From NCBI GenBank assembly GCA_946478845.1, contig CAMLDI010000017.1, forward strand, positions 1 through 62,871: a DNA stretch of 62,871 nt, read 5' to 3'. The translations under genes and the position numbers were made by a program. The DNA is from an uncultured Paenibacillaceae bacterium. GTDB taxonomy: Bacteria; Bacillota; Bacilli; Aneurinibacillales; Aneurinibacillaceae. Positions 11,578 to 21,199 of the stretch are shown here, one piece after another (position 1 is the first letter of the stretch; every line of letters begins with the position of its first letter). A model generated the notes under the pieces. That model ran no database searches, was not told where the DNA came from, and worked only from the letters and a program-made list of their open reading frames with translations.

Positions 11578-11629
11578 TATTTCACCTCCACAATAATCCA
11601 TCACATTCCGACATGATTCTTATCTATAT

Positions 11630-11657
11630 ATTATATTGATTAGATGAATTTCGACAA
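11630..11657 (-). promoter_or_regulatory. Candidate promoter of the LysR gene
   Basis: On the minus strand TTGTCG (11657-11652) and TATAAT (11635-11630) are 16 bases apart. It overlaps the candidate promoter of glutamate dehydrogenase on the other strand, so one bound LysR protein could control both. Confidence 0.5.
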
Positions 11658-11665
11658 GTTATAAT
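11636..11665 (+). promoter_or_regulatory. Candidate promoter of the glutamate dehydrogenase gene
   Basis: TTGATT at 11636 and a perfect TATAAT at 11660 are 18 bases apart. This predicts a leader of about 130 bases before the ATG at 11802. No other gene or clear structure is seen in 11666-11801. Confidence 0.5.
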
Positions 11666-11780
11666 TGAAAGTGGAGAAAAGCCTAACATAAAATACAGAA
11701 AAAACCAAATGATATGCAATTTTACGTTATTTACCAATAAAATATAGATCTTGAATAACGGTTTTTTTGCATATACATAA

Positions 11781-13187
<1,407 letters not shown>

Positions 13188-13204
13188 TTAATACCTTAAA
13201 TAAG

Positions 13205-13240
13205 AAAAGGGTTATCACGTTAACGTGATAACCCTTTTTT
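13205..13240. terminator. Bidirectional terminator between gdhA and the iron-transport operon
   Basis: A perfect 34-base palindrome (13205-13238; arms AAAAGGGTTATCACGTT and its complement) with T-runs on both sides. It serves gdhA on the plus strand and the ABC operon on the minus strand. The stop codon of the ABC ATPase gene lies within the palindrome centre. Confidence 0.95.
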
Positions 13241-13915
13241 AGTTTGGAATTCTTTTGTTCTTAAATGGAGGGAGGAAGCATGAAGCTGAATTGTATAATG
13301 GCAAATTTCCTCTAAGTCCACTGGGTCATGGGAAACTATTAAGCAGGTCATCTCGGCTTTCCTTAATAGCTCACTCAGTTCATTGCGAATATTTTTCTTT
13401 AAATCCACATCTAAATTACTAAAAGGTTCATCCAGCAAAAGAAGGGAAGGTTTTGGGGCTAATGCCCGGGCAAAAGCAACCCGTTGTTGTTGTCCACCGC
13501 TCAATTCATGGGGATACCGTTTTTCTAATCCTTGCAATTGAACCAATTCCAACATTTCTTCGACCCGTAATTTCCTTTCCTTTTTTGATAATTGATGAAG
13601 GCCAAATTCAATATTTTTTAACACTGTAAGGTGGGGAAACAACCCATAATCCTGAAATACCATGCCCACTCCCCGGTGTTCAGGGAGGACAAAGTGTTTG
13701 TCATCAAAAACGACTTTTCCAGAAATAGCGATAGATCCTTCTGAGGGCATTTCCAATCCTGCAATTAATCGCAATAAGGTGCTTTTTCCGCTTCCACTAG
13801 GCCCTAACAATCCTACAATTTCTCCTTTATTCATTGTAAAAGATACTTTTTGAACAATGGATGGCTGTGCCTTCTTATATGAAAAAGAGAGGTCCCGAAT
13901 TTCAATAAATCTCAT
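13220..13915 (-). CDS. fbpC: Ferric iron ABC transporter, ATP-binding subunit
   Basis: 231 residues, one ABC domain. Walker A LLGPSGSGKST, Q-loop VFQDYGLFPHLTV, signature LSGGQQQR, Walker B LLLLDEPFSNLD, H-loop VSHDP. It powers import through the adjacent permease. The start at 13915 follows GGAAGGAGG and overlaps the permease stop by 4 bases, so the two are translationally coupled. It is short compared with FbpC proteins of about 350 residues because it lacks the C-terminal regulatory (TOBE-like) domain. The last codons and stop fall inside the shared terminator. Confidence 0.88.
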   Translation of the reverse strand: MRFIEIRDLSFSYKKAQPSIVQKVSFTMNKGEIVGLLGPSGSGKSTLLRLIAGLEMPSEGSIAISGKVVFDDKHFVLPEHRGVGMVFQDYGLFPHLTVLKNIEFGLHQLSKKERKLRVEEMLELVQLQGLEKRYPHELSGGQQQRVAFARALAPKPSLLLLDEPFSNLDVDLKKNIRNELSELLRKAEMTCLIVSHDPVDLEEICHYTIQLHASSLHLRTKEFQTKKGLSR

Positions 13916-15525
13916 GATTCCAACCTCCTTCCCAATAGATGAATAATAAAAATGGAAAACAGACAAACCCCAATAATAAACAGGGAGGGAATGGCTGCTT
14001 CTGCAATTTGTTCATTGCTTGCATATTGATAGGTTTTTGTCGCTAAGGTTTCAAAATTGAAAGGCCTTAGTAACAATGCCATGGGCAGTTCTTTAATTAT
14101 TTCTACAAATGTCAAAAGAGTTCCGCCTAAGATTGCTCCTTTTATTAAAGGAAGATCCACTTTGAAAAAAGTACCTGTGATACTGTGGCCTAACAAGCGG
14201 GAAGCCTCCAGGTATCTGACTCCCATCTTTTGAAATCCTGCTTCAACAGGATTATAACCGGTAGCCATAAAACGAACCACATTCCCAAAGATCAGCATGA
14301 AAAAAGACAGGCTTAACAATAGAGATGGGTTGAATTGGTTCGTGAAATTGATAAAAACCGCTAATACCCCAATAGCAATGACTGCGCCAGGGAGAGAATA
14401 GCCAGATGTAATCAATTTTGATAATAGAGTGGTAAACCAGTTGGTTTGAAAACGGGTGACATTGGCCACTGTTAAAGATAAAAACATAACCAATGCAGTT
14501 GCCAGGGTGGCTACCCAGAGAGTATTAACAGTCCACTCCCAAAAAGAAAAAGTAAAGACTTCTTTATAGGTCCAAAATGCCCAAATCATCAGTTGAACAA
14601 ATGGGATGAGAAAGGCAAGAGCAAAAACAACACTACATAACATAATGGCGATGATTGAACCCAATCCTTTTAACGTTCTTGGTACAAGAGGATTAGATTT
14701 GCTTGTTGTAGCATGATATTTTCGATTGTGGCGTATTTTCCGTTCTAAAATAAACAATCCAATCATTACAATCATAAGCCAGGCTGCCAGGCGAAGGGCA
14801 GAATCCACATCATACATGCCAAACCATGTATGGAAAATGGCCGTGGTGATGGTTTGGATGCCAAAATAACTGGTGACCCCATAATCGGATAACACTTCGA
14901 ATACCACTAACATTACTCCGCCAATCATAGCCGGACGAGATAAAGGCAATACTACTTGGAAAAAAATCCCTCTAGGTTTACGCCCAAGGAGAAGTGCATT
15001 TTCCATATATGAACCACTCTGTCCCTCTAAAAAAGCCCGGGTAATCAGATAAACATAAGGATAAAGAAACAAAGTAAAAATCAATACCGCACCGGGAAGA
15101 GACATAATGTCAAAATAACGGGGGTCTATGGCAATTCCCATCTTACGCAATGTCGTTTGGACAATCCCTGTATAACTTAGCATGTTACTGTAAGTATAGG
15201 CTCCGATATAAGGGGGAAACCCAAGGGGCAAGATTAAAGCCCAACGAAAGAAAGTTTTTAATGGAAAATCATATACAGAAAGAATCCATGATAAAATCAC
15301 ACCAATCGTTAATGTGCAAAGACCTGTAAATAAAATCAGGGTAAAAGATTGCAGAATATAGTCTTTTAATAAATAATCCTGAATATGTTGCCAGTTTTCA
15401 TTAGGCTTAGAAATTAAAGAAGTTAAGATAAAAAAAGAGGGCAGTAAAACACCCGCTGCCCCTATTAAACTGAGCATGAACCAACCATTTGTATGTCTTT
15501 TTAAGTTACGTACAATGGTGTTCAT
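13912..15525 (-). CDS. fbpB: Ferric iron ABC transporter, fused two-domain permease
   Basis: 537 residues, about 12 hydrophobic segments, made of two tandem binding-protein-dependent permease domains. Each half carries an EAA-type loop: EGQSGSYMENALLLGRKPRGIFFQVVLP in the first (about residues 166-193) and EAGFQKMGVRYLEASRLLGHS in the second (about residues 427-447). This fused layout is typical of iron(III)-type importers (FbpB, SfuB). It lies between the substrate-binding lipoprotein and the ATPase, in one operon controlled by the Fur-like boxes upstream. Confidence 0.9.
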   Translation of the reverse strand: MNTIVRNLKRHTNGWFMLSLIGAAGVLLPSFFILTSLISKPNENWQHIQDYLLKDYILQSFTLILFTGLCTLTIGVILSWILSVYDFPLKTFFRWALILPLGFPPYIGAYTYSNMLSYTGIVQTTLRKMGIAIDPRYFDIMSLPGAVLIFTLFLYPYVYLITRAFLEGQSGSYMENALLLGRKPRGIFFQVVLPLSRPAMIGGVMLVVFEVLSDYGVTSYFGIQTITTAIFHTWFGMYDVDSALRLAAWLMIVMIGLFILERKIRHNRKYHATTSKSNPLVPRTLKGLGSIIAIMLCSVVFALAFLIPFVQLMIWAFWTYKEVFTFSFWEWTVNTLWVATLATALVMFLSLTVANVTRFQTNWFTTLLSKLITSGYSLPGAVIAIGVLAVFINFTNQFNPSLLLSLSFFMLIFGNVVRFMATGYNPVEAGFQKMGVRYLEASRLLGHSITGTFFKVDLPLIKGAILGGTLLTFVEIIKELPMALLLRPFNFETLATKTYQYASNEQIAEAAIPSLFIIGVCLFSIFIIHLLGRRLES

Positions 15526-15531
15526 GGCCCT

Positions 15532-16575
15532 TTACTTCCATCCTGCTTTGTTCAAAATTTCTAACGCCTTTTTATTGTGGATTCCTAGTTTGGCAAAATC
15601 AATTTTCTGCACTTTGAAATCGCCCCAAGATTTCAAAAGTTCGGGCAATTGAGCCTGGGAATTTACCGGGAATTCAAAGTTTTCCTTTGCTATGGTTTCC
15701 TGGGACACTTTCCCCGTCAAAAACTCAATAAGCTTCACTGCATTCTTTTTATTTTTACTATATTTCGTCAATCCTGCACCACTGATGTTAATATGGGTTC
15801 CCGTGGTTTTCTGATTAGGGAAGAATACGCCCACTTTTTCTGCTGCTTTGACCTCTTCAGGGTCCTTGGAATGAAGCATGGCCCCCACGTAGTAGGTATT
15901 CATAATAGCCACATCCCCCATGCCAGCAGCAATTCCTTTTGCCTGGTCTCTGTCGCCACCTTCAGGGTCTCGGCCCATGTTATTTACAATTCCTTTTGCC
16001 CATTCCTCTGTTTGCTTCTCCCCAATTAATTCAATTAAAGAAGCCACAAGGGATTGGTTATATAAACTTGTAGAAGAACGAACCAATACTTTCCCTTTCC
16101 ATTTCTCACTAGCTAAATCTTCATAAGTAGATAATTCCTCTGGTTTGACCCGGTCTTTCGCATAGACAATGACTCGAGCACGGGTAGAAAGTCCAATCCA
16201 GTGATTATCCTGATCCCGCAAGTCTTTAGGAACTTGTTGATTTACCACATTCGATTCTACAGGCTGAAGAATACCATTTTCCTTCGCAAGGTTTAATATG
16301 CCACCATCAACAGTGATAAATAAATCTGCCGGGCTATTTTCTCCTTCACGTTTTATACGTTCAATGAGTTCTTCAGCTTTTCCCTCAATTACATTTACTT
16401 TAATTCCTGTTTCCTCTGTAAATTTTTTAAATAATACTTTATCCACTTCATAATTTCTAGCTGTATAAACATTTACCTCCTTTTTATTGGATAGTGTAGG
16501 GGACCCACACCCTACTAAAAAAAACATCACCAGTACTACCGAAAATATAGCTGAAAAAATCTTACGCTGTTTCAA
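15532..16575 (-). CDS. fbpA: Ferric iron ABC transporter, substrate-binding lipoprotein
   Basis: 347 residues. A lipoprotein signal peptide with lipobox LVGC places it outside the membrane. The mature part is a class II periplasmic-binding fold of the FbpA/FutA type: VNVYTARNYEVDKVLFKKF near the N-terminus, DLFITVDGG, LVRSSTSLYNQ, and a MNTYYVGAM segment whose adjacent tyrosines match the usual Fe(III)-binding pair. The start is the TTG at 16575, 6 bases after GGGAGGG, rather than the GTG at 16590. First gene of the operon, behind two Fur-like boxes. Confidence 0.9.
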   Translation of the reverse strand: MKQRKIFSAIFSVVLVMFFLVGCGSPTLSNKKEVNVYTARNYEVDKVLFKKFTEETGIKVNVIEGKAEELIERIKREGENSPADLFITVDGGILNLAKENGILQPVESNVVNQQVPKDLRDQDNHWIGLSTRARVIVYAKDRVKPEELSTYEDLASEKWKGKVLVRSSTSLYNQSLVASLIELIGEKQTEEWAKGIVNNMGRDPEGGDRDQAKGIAAGMGDVAIMNTYYVGAMLHSKDPEEVKAAEKVGVFFPNQKTTGTHINISGAGLTKYSKNKKNAVKLIEFLTGKVSQETIAKENFEFPVNSQAQLPELLKSWGDFKVQKIDFAKLGIHNKKALEILNKAGWK

Positions 16576-16592
16576 GGTGAACCCTCCCACTT

Positions 16593-16611
16593 AATAATGA
16601 AAATCATTATC
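16593..16611 (-). promoter_or_regulatory. Fur box in front of the iron-transport operon
   Basis: The 19 bases AATAATGAAAATCATTATC match the Fur consensus (GATAATGATAATCATTATC) at most positions. They lie 18 bases before the lipoprotein start. Repression by Fur with iron is the expected control. Confidence 0.85.
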
Positions 16612-16627
16612 ATTTATTTATGTATGT

Positions 16628-16647
16628 AATGATAAACATTCTCATTT
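16628..16647 (-). promoter_or_regulatory. Second, weaker Fur-like box
   Basis: AATGATAAACATTCTCATTT is an imperfect inverted repeat of the Fur 7-1-7 type, about 35 bases upstream of the first box. Two boxes around the promoter would tighten iron control. Confidence 0.6.
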
Positions 16648-16783
16648 AGTTTGTCAATGGAAGGATGTGTTGTAAATTTTTCAAGATAAAATTTATCAAT
16701 TGAATCTCTTTAACGAAAGGAATCGTAAATGAAAAAAAAGTATATATAATAATCACAACCAATTTATTGAAAGAGGGGAAACA

Positions 16784-16981
16784 ATGAAATCACTCATCTT
16801 TATCATTGCATTTATTGTAATTGTTTTACTTATTGCTTTTAAAAGGGGGAAAGGGCGCGACCATCGAGGTTATCACCATTCTCATGACTTTGACAATACC
16901 TCCTATGATTCTAGCAGCAGCGATTCTGGCTGGGGAGACTCAGGTAGTGGCGATGGCGGTGGTGGTGGAGGTGGCGATTAG
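16784..16981 (+). CDS. Small membrane-anchored protein with Ser/Gly-rich tail
   Basis: 65 residues, not recognised. One N-terminal membrane segment (about residues 3-18, LIFIIAFIVIVLLIAF) is followed by a basic turn (KRGKGRDHRG), a His-rich patch (YHHSHD) and an Asp/Ser/Gly tail ending GGGGGGGD. The gene has a ribosome site (AGAGGGG) and its own terminator 15 bases downstream, so it is a real monocistronic unit. The His/Asp tail could bind metal ions or lie at the surface; this is a guess. Confidence 0.7.
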   Translation: MKSLIFIIAFIVIVLLIAFKRGKGRDHRGYHHSHDFDNTSYDSSSSDSGWGDSGSGDGGGGGGGD

Positions 16982-16995
16982 CGTCGATGCATTAT

Positions 16996-17027
16996 AGGAT
17001 GAAATCCGAAGATTTCATCCTTTTTTA
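16996..17027 (+). terminator. Terminator after the small Gly-rich membrane protein
   Basis: AGGATGAAATC pairs with GATTTCATCCT around a CGAA loop, followed by six T residues. Confidence 0.9.
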
Positions 17028-17125
17028 TTTATTGCACACTTGTCCATTTCTTATCTGACGATGAATTCATATTGTAATAGTGAACCATTTTAATATGCAA
17101 AGAAGAAAGGAAGGATTTTTTTTTA

Positions 17126-17689
17126 TTGCTTAATAAAGAAGAAAAACTCATTGTCTCTGTAGAAAGTGAGGGGAAACGCACCACTGCAGAATATCCGGTA
17201 CCTGATAAATTAAGAATCGTCATCATTATTAATAATCAAATTACAAATGTACCGAATACCACACAAATTGCCAGTGGAGCCGGGTATAACAGTGCTGCAG
17301 GAAATAACGCTGCCCTGGATTCATCAAATACCCTGCAGCAACAAAGTGTAGGAGGAGCTGGGGTCGCTAAAAACTTTGGATTAGGGGGTTCACAAATCGA
17401 ACCCCATGTTTCCCAGGAGAAAACGAAAGATGGGGAAGAAATTGTGATCGTCATTAATAACCAGATTAATCAATCACAGCTATCTCCGGAACCAGTTGCT
17501 CAAGAACCGCCTGAACCTGAAGTTACAGCATCGGCTACACAGGTAGCCAGTGGCGGTGGAAATGATAGTACCGGGGGAACCAATGCTGCGATTGGAAGTT
17601 CCAATACCAAACAACAATTTGCCGTAGCTGGAAGCGAAAACTCTGAGGCAAAAAATTTCACAAAAAAAGCTCCCCAAAAAGAGACGTAA
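17126..17689 (+). CDS. Two-module Asn/Gln/Gly-rich repeat protein, unknown function
   Basis: 187 residues, not recognised. It has two similar modules. Each starts with a hydrophobic strand (IVIIINNQI at about 33, IVIVINNQI at about 110) followed after a variable linker by a low-complexity block: TQIASGAGYNSAAGNNAAL and TQVASGGGNDSTGGTNAAI, each continuing SSNT-QQ and ending AKNF. There is no signal peptide or membrane segment. Spaced Gln, Asn and Gly residues recall the composition of curlin-type amyloid repeats and some spore-surface proteins, but no family match can be claimed. The start is a TTG after AAGGAAGGA and a run of nine T residues. Confidence 0.7.
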   Translation: MLNKEEKLIVSVESEGKRTTAEYPVPDKLRIVIIINNQITNVPNTTQIASGAGYNSAAGNNAALDSSNTLQQQSVGGAGVAKNFGLGGSQIEPHVSQEKTKDGEEIVIVINNQINQSQLSPEPVAQEPPEPEVTASATQVASGGGNDSTGGTNAAIGSSNTKQQFAVAGSENSEAKNFTKKAPQKET

Positions 17690-17718
17690 AAAAGAAGGGA
17701 GGTTTGCACCTCTCTTTT
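17688..17718 (-). terminator. Terminator between convergent genes
   Basis: AGGGAGGT (17696) pairs with ACCTCTCT (ending 17715) with one G-T wobble pair. The minus side is followed by a T-run of six. It mainly serves the flavodoxin-fold reductase gene and may also end the repeat-protein transcript. Confidence 0.65.
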
Positions 17719-17719
17719 A

Positions 17720-18307
17720 TTAATTCTCTATTTTTTTGAAGTAATGATAAACCTGCTCCAACTTTTCCTTTTGTTTTCCCCTTGGACTTTCCATATTGCC
17801 AAATTCAAAAAATTTCACTTTTTTAATTCCTACATAGTTAAATAATGCTTTTTTCATCAACATCTTATGGGCATTATTTAAATAGAACATAGGATAATGA
17901 GTAGGTCCCTTCATCGTAGAAACACACACTACGGACTTGCCCTTTAATAATCCTTCAGGGAGAAGTCCTCCCTTATCCTTATAAGCAAAATTTGCAGAAA
18001 ATAACTGATCAATATACCCCAAAAGCATAGCAGGGGGTCTTCCCCACCAAATGGGATAAACAAAGACAATCTTATCGGCCCATTTCATTTGTTTTCTATA
18101 CTGTTCAAAGTCAGGATCACAATACATATCTCTTCTCCGTTTTTCTTCATTAAATACAAGAATTGGATTAAATCCTTCTTCATATAGATCCAAAATCTGA
18201 ACATCTGTTATATGAGGGTTTTCACTGCTTCCCTTTATAATGCTTTGTAAAAATGAATAATTTAAGCTGTTATGATTTGGATGTGTATAAATAATAAGCA
18301 TCTTCAT
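17720..18307 (-). CDS. NAD(P)H:quinone oxidoreductase, flavodoxin-like fold
   Basis: 195 residues of the NQO1/KefF/MdaB superfamily. The FMN-phosphate loop (THPNHNSLNYSF) follows the first strand, VFVYPIWWGRPPAMLLGYIDQLFSANFAY is the family core (about residues 80-110), and GLLKGKSVVCVSTMKGP follows. It reduces quinones by two electrons and protects from electrophile stress. The divergent MarR-family gene, with palindromic sites between them, is its probable repressor. The ATG at 18307 is chosen over a TTG at 18316. Confidence 0.88.
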   Translation of the reverse strand: MKMLIIYTHPNHNSLNYSFLQSIIKGSSENPHITDVQILDLYEEGFNPILVFNEEKRRRDMYCDPDFEQYRKQMKWADKIVFVYPIWWGRPPAMLLGYIDQLFSANFAYKDKGGLLPEGLLKGKSVVCVSTMKGPTHYPMFYLNNAHKMLMKKALFNYVGIKKVKFFEFGNMESPRGKQKEKLEQVYHYFKKIEN

Positions 18308-18328
18308 AAATATCAATCCCTTTACTTG

Positions 18329-18380
18329 TCATTTGATAAGTAAATAATACCACAATGCCATTTTATTATCAAATGATAAT
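18329..18380. promoter_or_regulatory. Candidate MarR operators
   Basis: A palindrome ATTATCAAATGATAAT (18365-18380) and a related copy TCATTTGATAA at about 18329 lie between the divergent reductase and MarR genes. Spacing and symmetry fit binding of a MarR dimer that controls both promoters. Confidence 0.55.
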
Positions 18381-18442
18381 TATATTATGATAATTGTTTT
18401 ATGATAATATTTTTGGTACTTTGTTAGTATGAGGTGATAATA

Positions 18443-18871
18443 ATGAATAAGGCCACTTTATTTCAAAAACTAGTTGTATTCACAGCTTCAGTACACCGTG
18501 TAACCCATGAATTAACAAAAGATGCGAAAGGGGACCACATTACATCGGTTCAATATAGCATTCTTGAATATATCACAGTTTGCCAACCTGTAACACCAAG
18601 CCAAATCAGTGATTGCCAACATTTATCCATGCCCAATACCAGCAGAGAATTAAAAAAACTGAAGGAAAAAAATTTAATAGAAAAAGTAGGGGATCCAAAA
18701 GATCGGCGAAAGCAATATATTCGTCTTTCAAAAGAAGGGGAATTAATGATGAAAAACGCCTTTCAATCTATAGAAACCAGGTTCCTAAACCGAATACAAA
18801 AGGCTTCAAAAGAAGATTTAGAGGAAATTGGCCGGGCTATTGATACCCTACAAACCAAACTATTTTTTTAA
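18443..18871 (+). CDS. MarR-family transcriptional regulator
   Basis: 142 residues. The winged helix-turn-helix spans about residues 35-100 (VTPSQISDCQHLSMPNTSRELKKL for the helices, KVGDPKDRRKQYIRLS for the wing with the conserved D-R-R). Helices at both ends form the dimer interface. The QHLSMPNTSRELKKLKEKNLIEK segment resembles quinone- or thiol-sensing members. Start ATG 18443 lies within GAGGTGATAATA. It probably represses the divergent quinone reductase, and reads into the DNA methyltransferase gene 26 bases downstream. Confidence 0.88.
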   Translation: MNKATLFQKLVVFTASVHRVTHELTKDAKGDHITSVQYSILEYITVCQPVTPSQISDCQHLSMPNTSRELKKLKEKNLIEKVGDPKDRRKQYIRLSKEGELMMKNAFQSIETRFLNRIQKASKEDLEEIGRAIDTLQTKLFF

Positions 18872-18897
18872 TCTGCATTCCATAAAGGGGGGAGACA

Positions 18898-19749
18898 ATG
18901 AAACCTTTTATTAAATACCGTGGCGGCAAATCATCAGAAATACAACATTTCCTTCATTATATTCCTAAGGAATTTGACACATATATCGAACCCTTTGTAG
19001 GTGGCGGGGCTGTTTATTTTTATTTAGAGCATGAAAAAAATATTATTAACGATATCAATCCTAAACTCATGTCTTTATATAAAGAAATAAAAGATGATTT
19101 TCCAGAATTAAGAAGGCAGTTAGATTTGTTAGAAGATCTTTATAAAGTAAATCAGGATGATTATGAAAATAAGAAACAATGTGCCAGGGATGGAGAATAC
19201 ATTGAGAATAAAAACGAACTACTTTTTTATCAATTAAGAAATGTATTTAACTATCCGAATGGAGAATGGCTGGAAGGGGTTATTTACTACTTTATGAATA
19301 AGACCGCTTATAGCGGCATGATTCGATACAACAAAAAAGGGGAGTATAACGTACCTTTTGGCAGATACAAGCACTTTAACACAAAACATATTTCAGTAGC
19401 CCATTACAACCTGTTACAAAATACCTTATTATTTAATACGGACTATTCCCATATCTTTCAAATGGCACATGCCGATGATTTTATGTTTTTAGATCCTCCC
19501 TATGATTGCACATTTAATGATTATGGGAATATGCAATTTGAAAATGGTTTTGATGAAAAAGAACAACGTCGGCTAGCCGAAGAATTTAAAAAACTGAAAT
19601 GCAAAACATTGATGGTCATAGCTAAAACAGAACTAACGAACAATTTATATAAAGATTACATCCTTTCTGAATATGATAAAAATTATTCAGTAAATATACG
19701 AAATCGATTTAAAAACAGCGCAAAACATTTAGTCATCACCAATTATTAG
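18898..19749 (+). CDS. Orphan DNA N6-adenine methyltransferase (Dam/D12 class)
   Basis: 283 residues with the alpha-class order: SAM-binding motif (IKYRGGKSSEI and EPFVGGGAVYF), NDINPKLMSLY, NKTAYSGMIRYNKKGEYNVPFGRY, and catalytic motif DPPY (LDPPYDCTF, about residue 198). Enzymes of this class methylate adenine, most often in GATC. No restriction endonuclease gene lies next to it, so it is solitary; such enzymes are often of phage or plasmid origin. It may share a transcript with the MarR gene just upstream. Its stop overlaps the convergent small membrane protein gene by 4 bases. The target sequence is not predictable from here. Confidence 0.85.
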   Translation: MKPFIKYRGGKSSEIQHFLHYIPKEFDTYIEPFVGGGAVYFYLEHEKNIINDINPKLMSLYKEIKDDFPELRRQLDLLEDLYKVNQDDYENKKQCARDGEYIENKNELLFYQLRNVFNYPNGEWLEGVIYYFMNKTAYSGMIRYNKKGEYNVPFGRYKHFNTKHISVAHYNLLQNTLLFNTDYSHIFQMAHADDFMFLDPPYDCTFNDYGNMQFENGFDEKEQRRLAEEFKKLKCKTLMVIAKTELTNNLYKDYILSEYDKNYSVNIRNRFKNSAKHLVITNY

Positions 19750-19964
19750 AAAACTTTATCATCCAAAATACTGTATATGTCTGTTAAAAGGGTGACTAAT
19801 CTATCAAAAATCCATTTAATTATACTAAATACATTATCCAATAAATCTAATCTCCACAGGATAAATCCAACAATAAAAATGGCTAAACTAGCAAAACCCT
19901 CTCTCACACCAAAAACAGTAAATATAAAAAAGAACCCGATTATTCCCAAAAAGAGATAAAACAT
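19746..19964 (-). CDS. Small two-pass membrane protein, unknown function
   Basis: 72 residues, not recognised. It has two hydrophobic segments (about residues 3-19 and 25-40) followed by an amphipathic C-terminal part (WIFDRLVTLLTDIYSIL). A strong ribosome site (AAGGAGG, 9 bases before ATG) supports it as a real gene. Its stop overlaps the end of the methyltransferase gene on the other strand. Function unknown. Confidence 0.65.
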   Translation of the reverse strand: MFYLFLGIIGFFFIFTVFGVREGFASLAIFIVGFILWRLDLLDNVFSIIKWIFDRLVTLLTDIYSILDDKVF

Positions 19965-20033
19965 AAAAAGTCTACCTCCTTATCATCTGTCTTTTATATC
20001 TATTATATTTCATAACATACCAAAAAAGGGAAA

Positions 20034-20097
20034 CTAAAAGGGAAACTAAGGCTAGCGCCATGCCTTTAAAGGCATGGCGCTAGCCAAGTTTTCTTTA
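20034..20097 (-). repeat. Dispersed palindromic element, copy A
   Basis: On the minus strand it begins AAAGAAAACTTGGCT and ends AGCCTTAGTTTCCCTTT. Inside is a perfect 36-base palindrome (20050-20085) centred on CCTTTAAAGG. The ends match copies B (45785), C (52848) and D (30852). It lies between divergent starts of the small membrane gene and cidA. 19965-20033 holds only the ribosome site and likely promoter of the small gene. Confidence 0.8.
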
Positions 20098-20147
20098 TAT
20101 AATTAAGATTGTCTATTTTTAAAACATCATGGCAAAGGAGAAGAAGG

Positions 20148-20516
20148 ATGAAAGTTATCAAGATCATTATCCAGGTTTTCATATTATGTATCTTTTCTAT
20201 TGCCATGAACAAAGCAGTAGAGCTCCTTGATTGGCATATTCCAGGCAGCATCTTAGGCGTTGTTCTTCTTTTTGTTCTCCTTCAAGCCAAAATCATCCGT
20301 CTTGAATGGATTGAATTAGGAGGAAACTGGCTTTTAGCCGAGCTATTGTTATTTTTCATTCCATCTGCCGTTGGGATTATTCAATATAAGGAAATGTTAA
20401 TGAGCAATGGAATTTTTATCATGGTAGTCATTATATTGAGTACCATGATTGTGATGGCCTTTACGGGGGTTTTGGCTAAAAAAATGGCAGAAGGTAAAAA
20501 GGAGAAAAGCCTATGA
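20148..20516 (+). CDS. cidA: CidA/LrgA-family holin-like protein
   Basis: 122 residues, four hydrophobic segments. It carries the family signature around IPGSILGVVLLFVLL and the FFIPSAVGII segment. CidA/LrgA proteins are holin-like membrane pores linked to murein hydrolase control, programmed lysis and, in Bacillus, pyruvate transport (PftA/B-type pairs). The start at 20148 follows GGAGAAGAAGG. It overlaps the lrgB-type gene by ATGA, so the two are translationally coupled. Confidence 0.88.
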   Translation: MKVIKIIIQVFILCIFSIAMNKAVELLDWHIPGSILGVVLLFVLLQAKIIRLEWIELGGNWLLAELLLFFIPSAVGIIQYKEMLMSNGIFIMVVIILSTMIVMAFTGVLAKKMAEGKKEKSL

Positions 20517-21199
20517 TGTTTGCTATCTTTAGTTTTCTCCTCACTGTTGGTTTGTACTGGGGTGGAAAATGGTATTATCAAAAGCAACCAAAAGTGTATT
20601 GGTCTCCTCTTTTGACCACACCTATCCTGGTTATTGTCATTTTATTGAGTACAAATATTTCCTATGAATCCTATTATTCCGGAGGGAAATGGCTAAGTTT
20701 TATGCTGCAGCCTGCAACCATTGCCTTTGCCATTCCCTTATATAAGTACTTTCCTATTTTTAAAAAATACGCCAGGGAAATAATACTGAGCGTATTGCTA
20801 GGGTCAATTGTTGCTGTTATTTCGTCAATGTTCCTGGCAAAAGCCTTTCATTTAAATCAACAAATTACAGAAAGCTTGCTCCCACGTTCTGTAACAACAC
20901 CTATCGCCATCGACATTGCGAAGATCATCGGGGGAGTGCCAGCCATCACAGCAGTTTTCGTTATTATTACTGGTATACTAGGGACTATAATAGGCCCTGC
21001 CATCATTCGCTGGTTGCGGATTGATAATGAAATCGCACAGGGGATTCTTTTCGGCACTGGTGCCCATGCTGCAGGCACAGCGAAAGCCTTTGAATTCAGC
21101 CCTATCACAGGAACCATTTCCAGTTTATCCATGATTATTGCTGCATTTTTTACCCTGGGAATTGCCCAATTGATGGAGTGGATGATTCATTACTTATGA
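20513..21199 (+). CDS. cidB: LrgB/CidB-family membrane protein
   Basis: 228 residues with about seven hydrophobic segments. The signature [33 protein letters not shown] (about residues 123-155) and [14 protein letters not shown] are typical of LrgB/CidB/YohK. It forms the partner of the CidA-like protein in a pyruvate-uptake or lysis-control pair. No LytS/LytR two-component genes are next to it, unlike in many relatives. Its end overlaps rlmH, read from the other strand, by 10 bases. Confidence 0.9.
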   Translation: MMFAIFSFLLTVGLYWGGKWYYQKQPKVYWSPLLTTPILVIVILLSTNISYESYYSGGKWLSFMLQPATIAFAIPLYKYFPIFKKYAREIILSVLLGSIVAVISSMFLAKAFHLNQQITESLLPRSVTTPIAIDIAKIIGGVPAITAVFVIITGILGTIIGPAIIRWLRIDNEIAQGILFGTGAHAAGTAKAFEFSPITGTISSLSMIIAAFFTLGIAQLMEWMIHYL

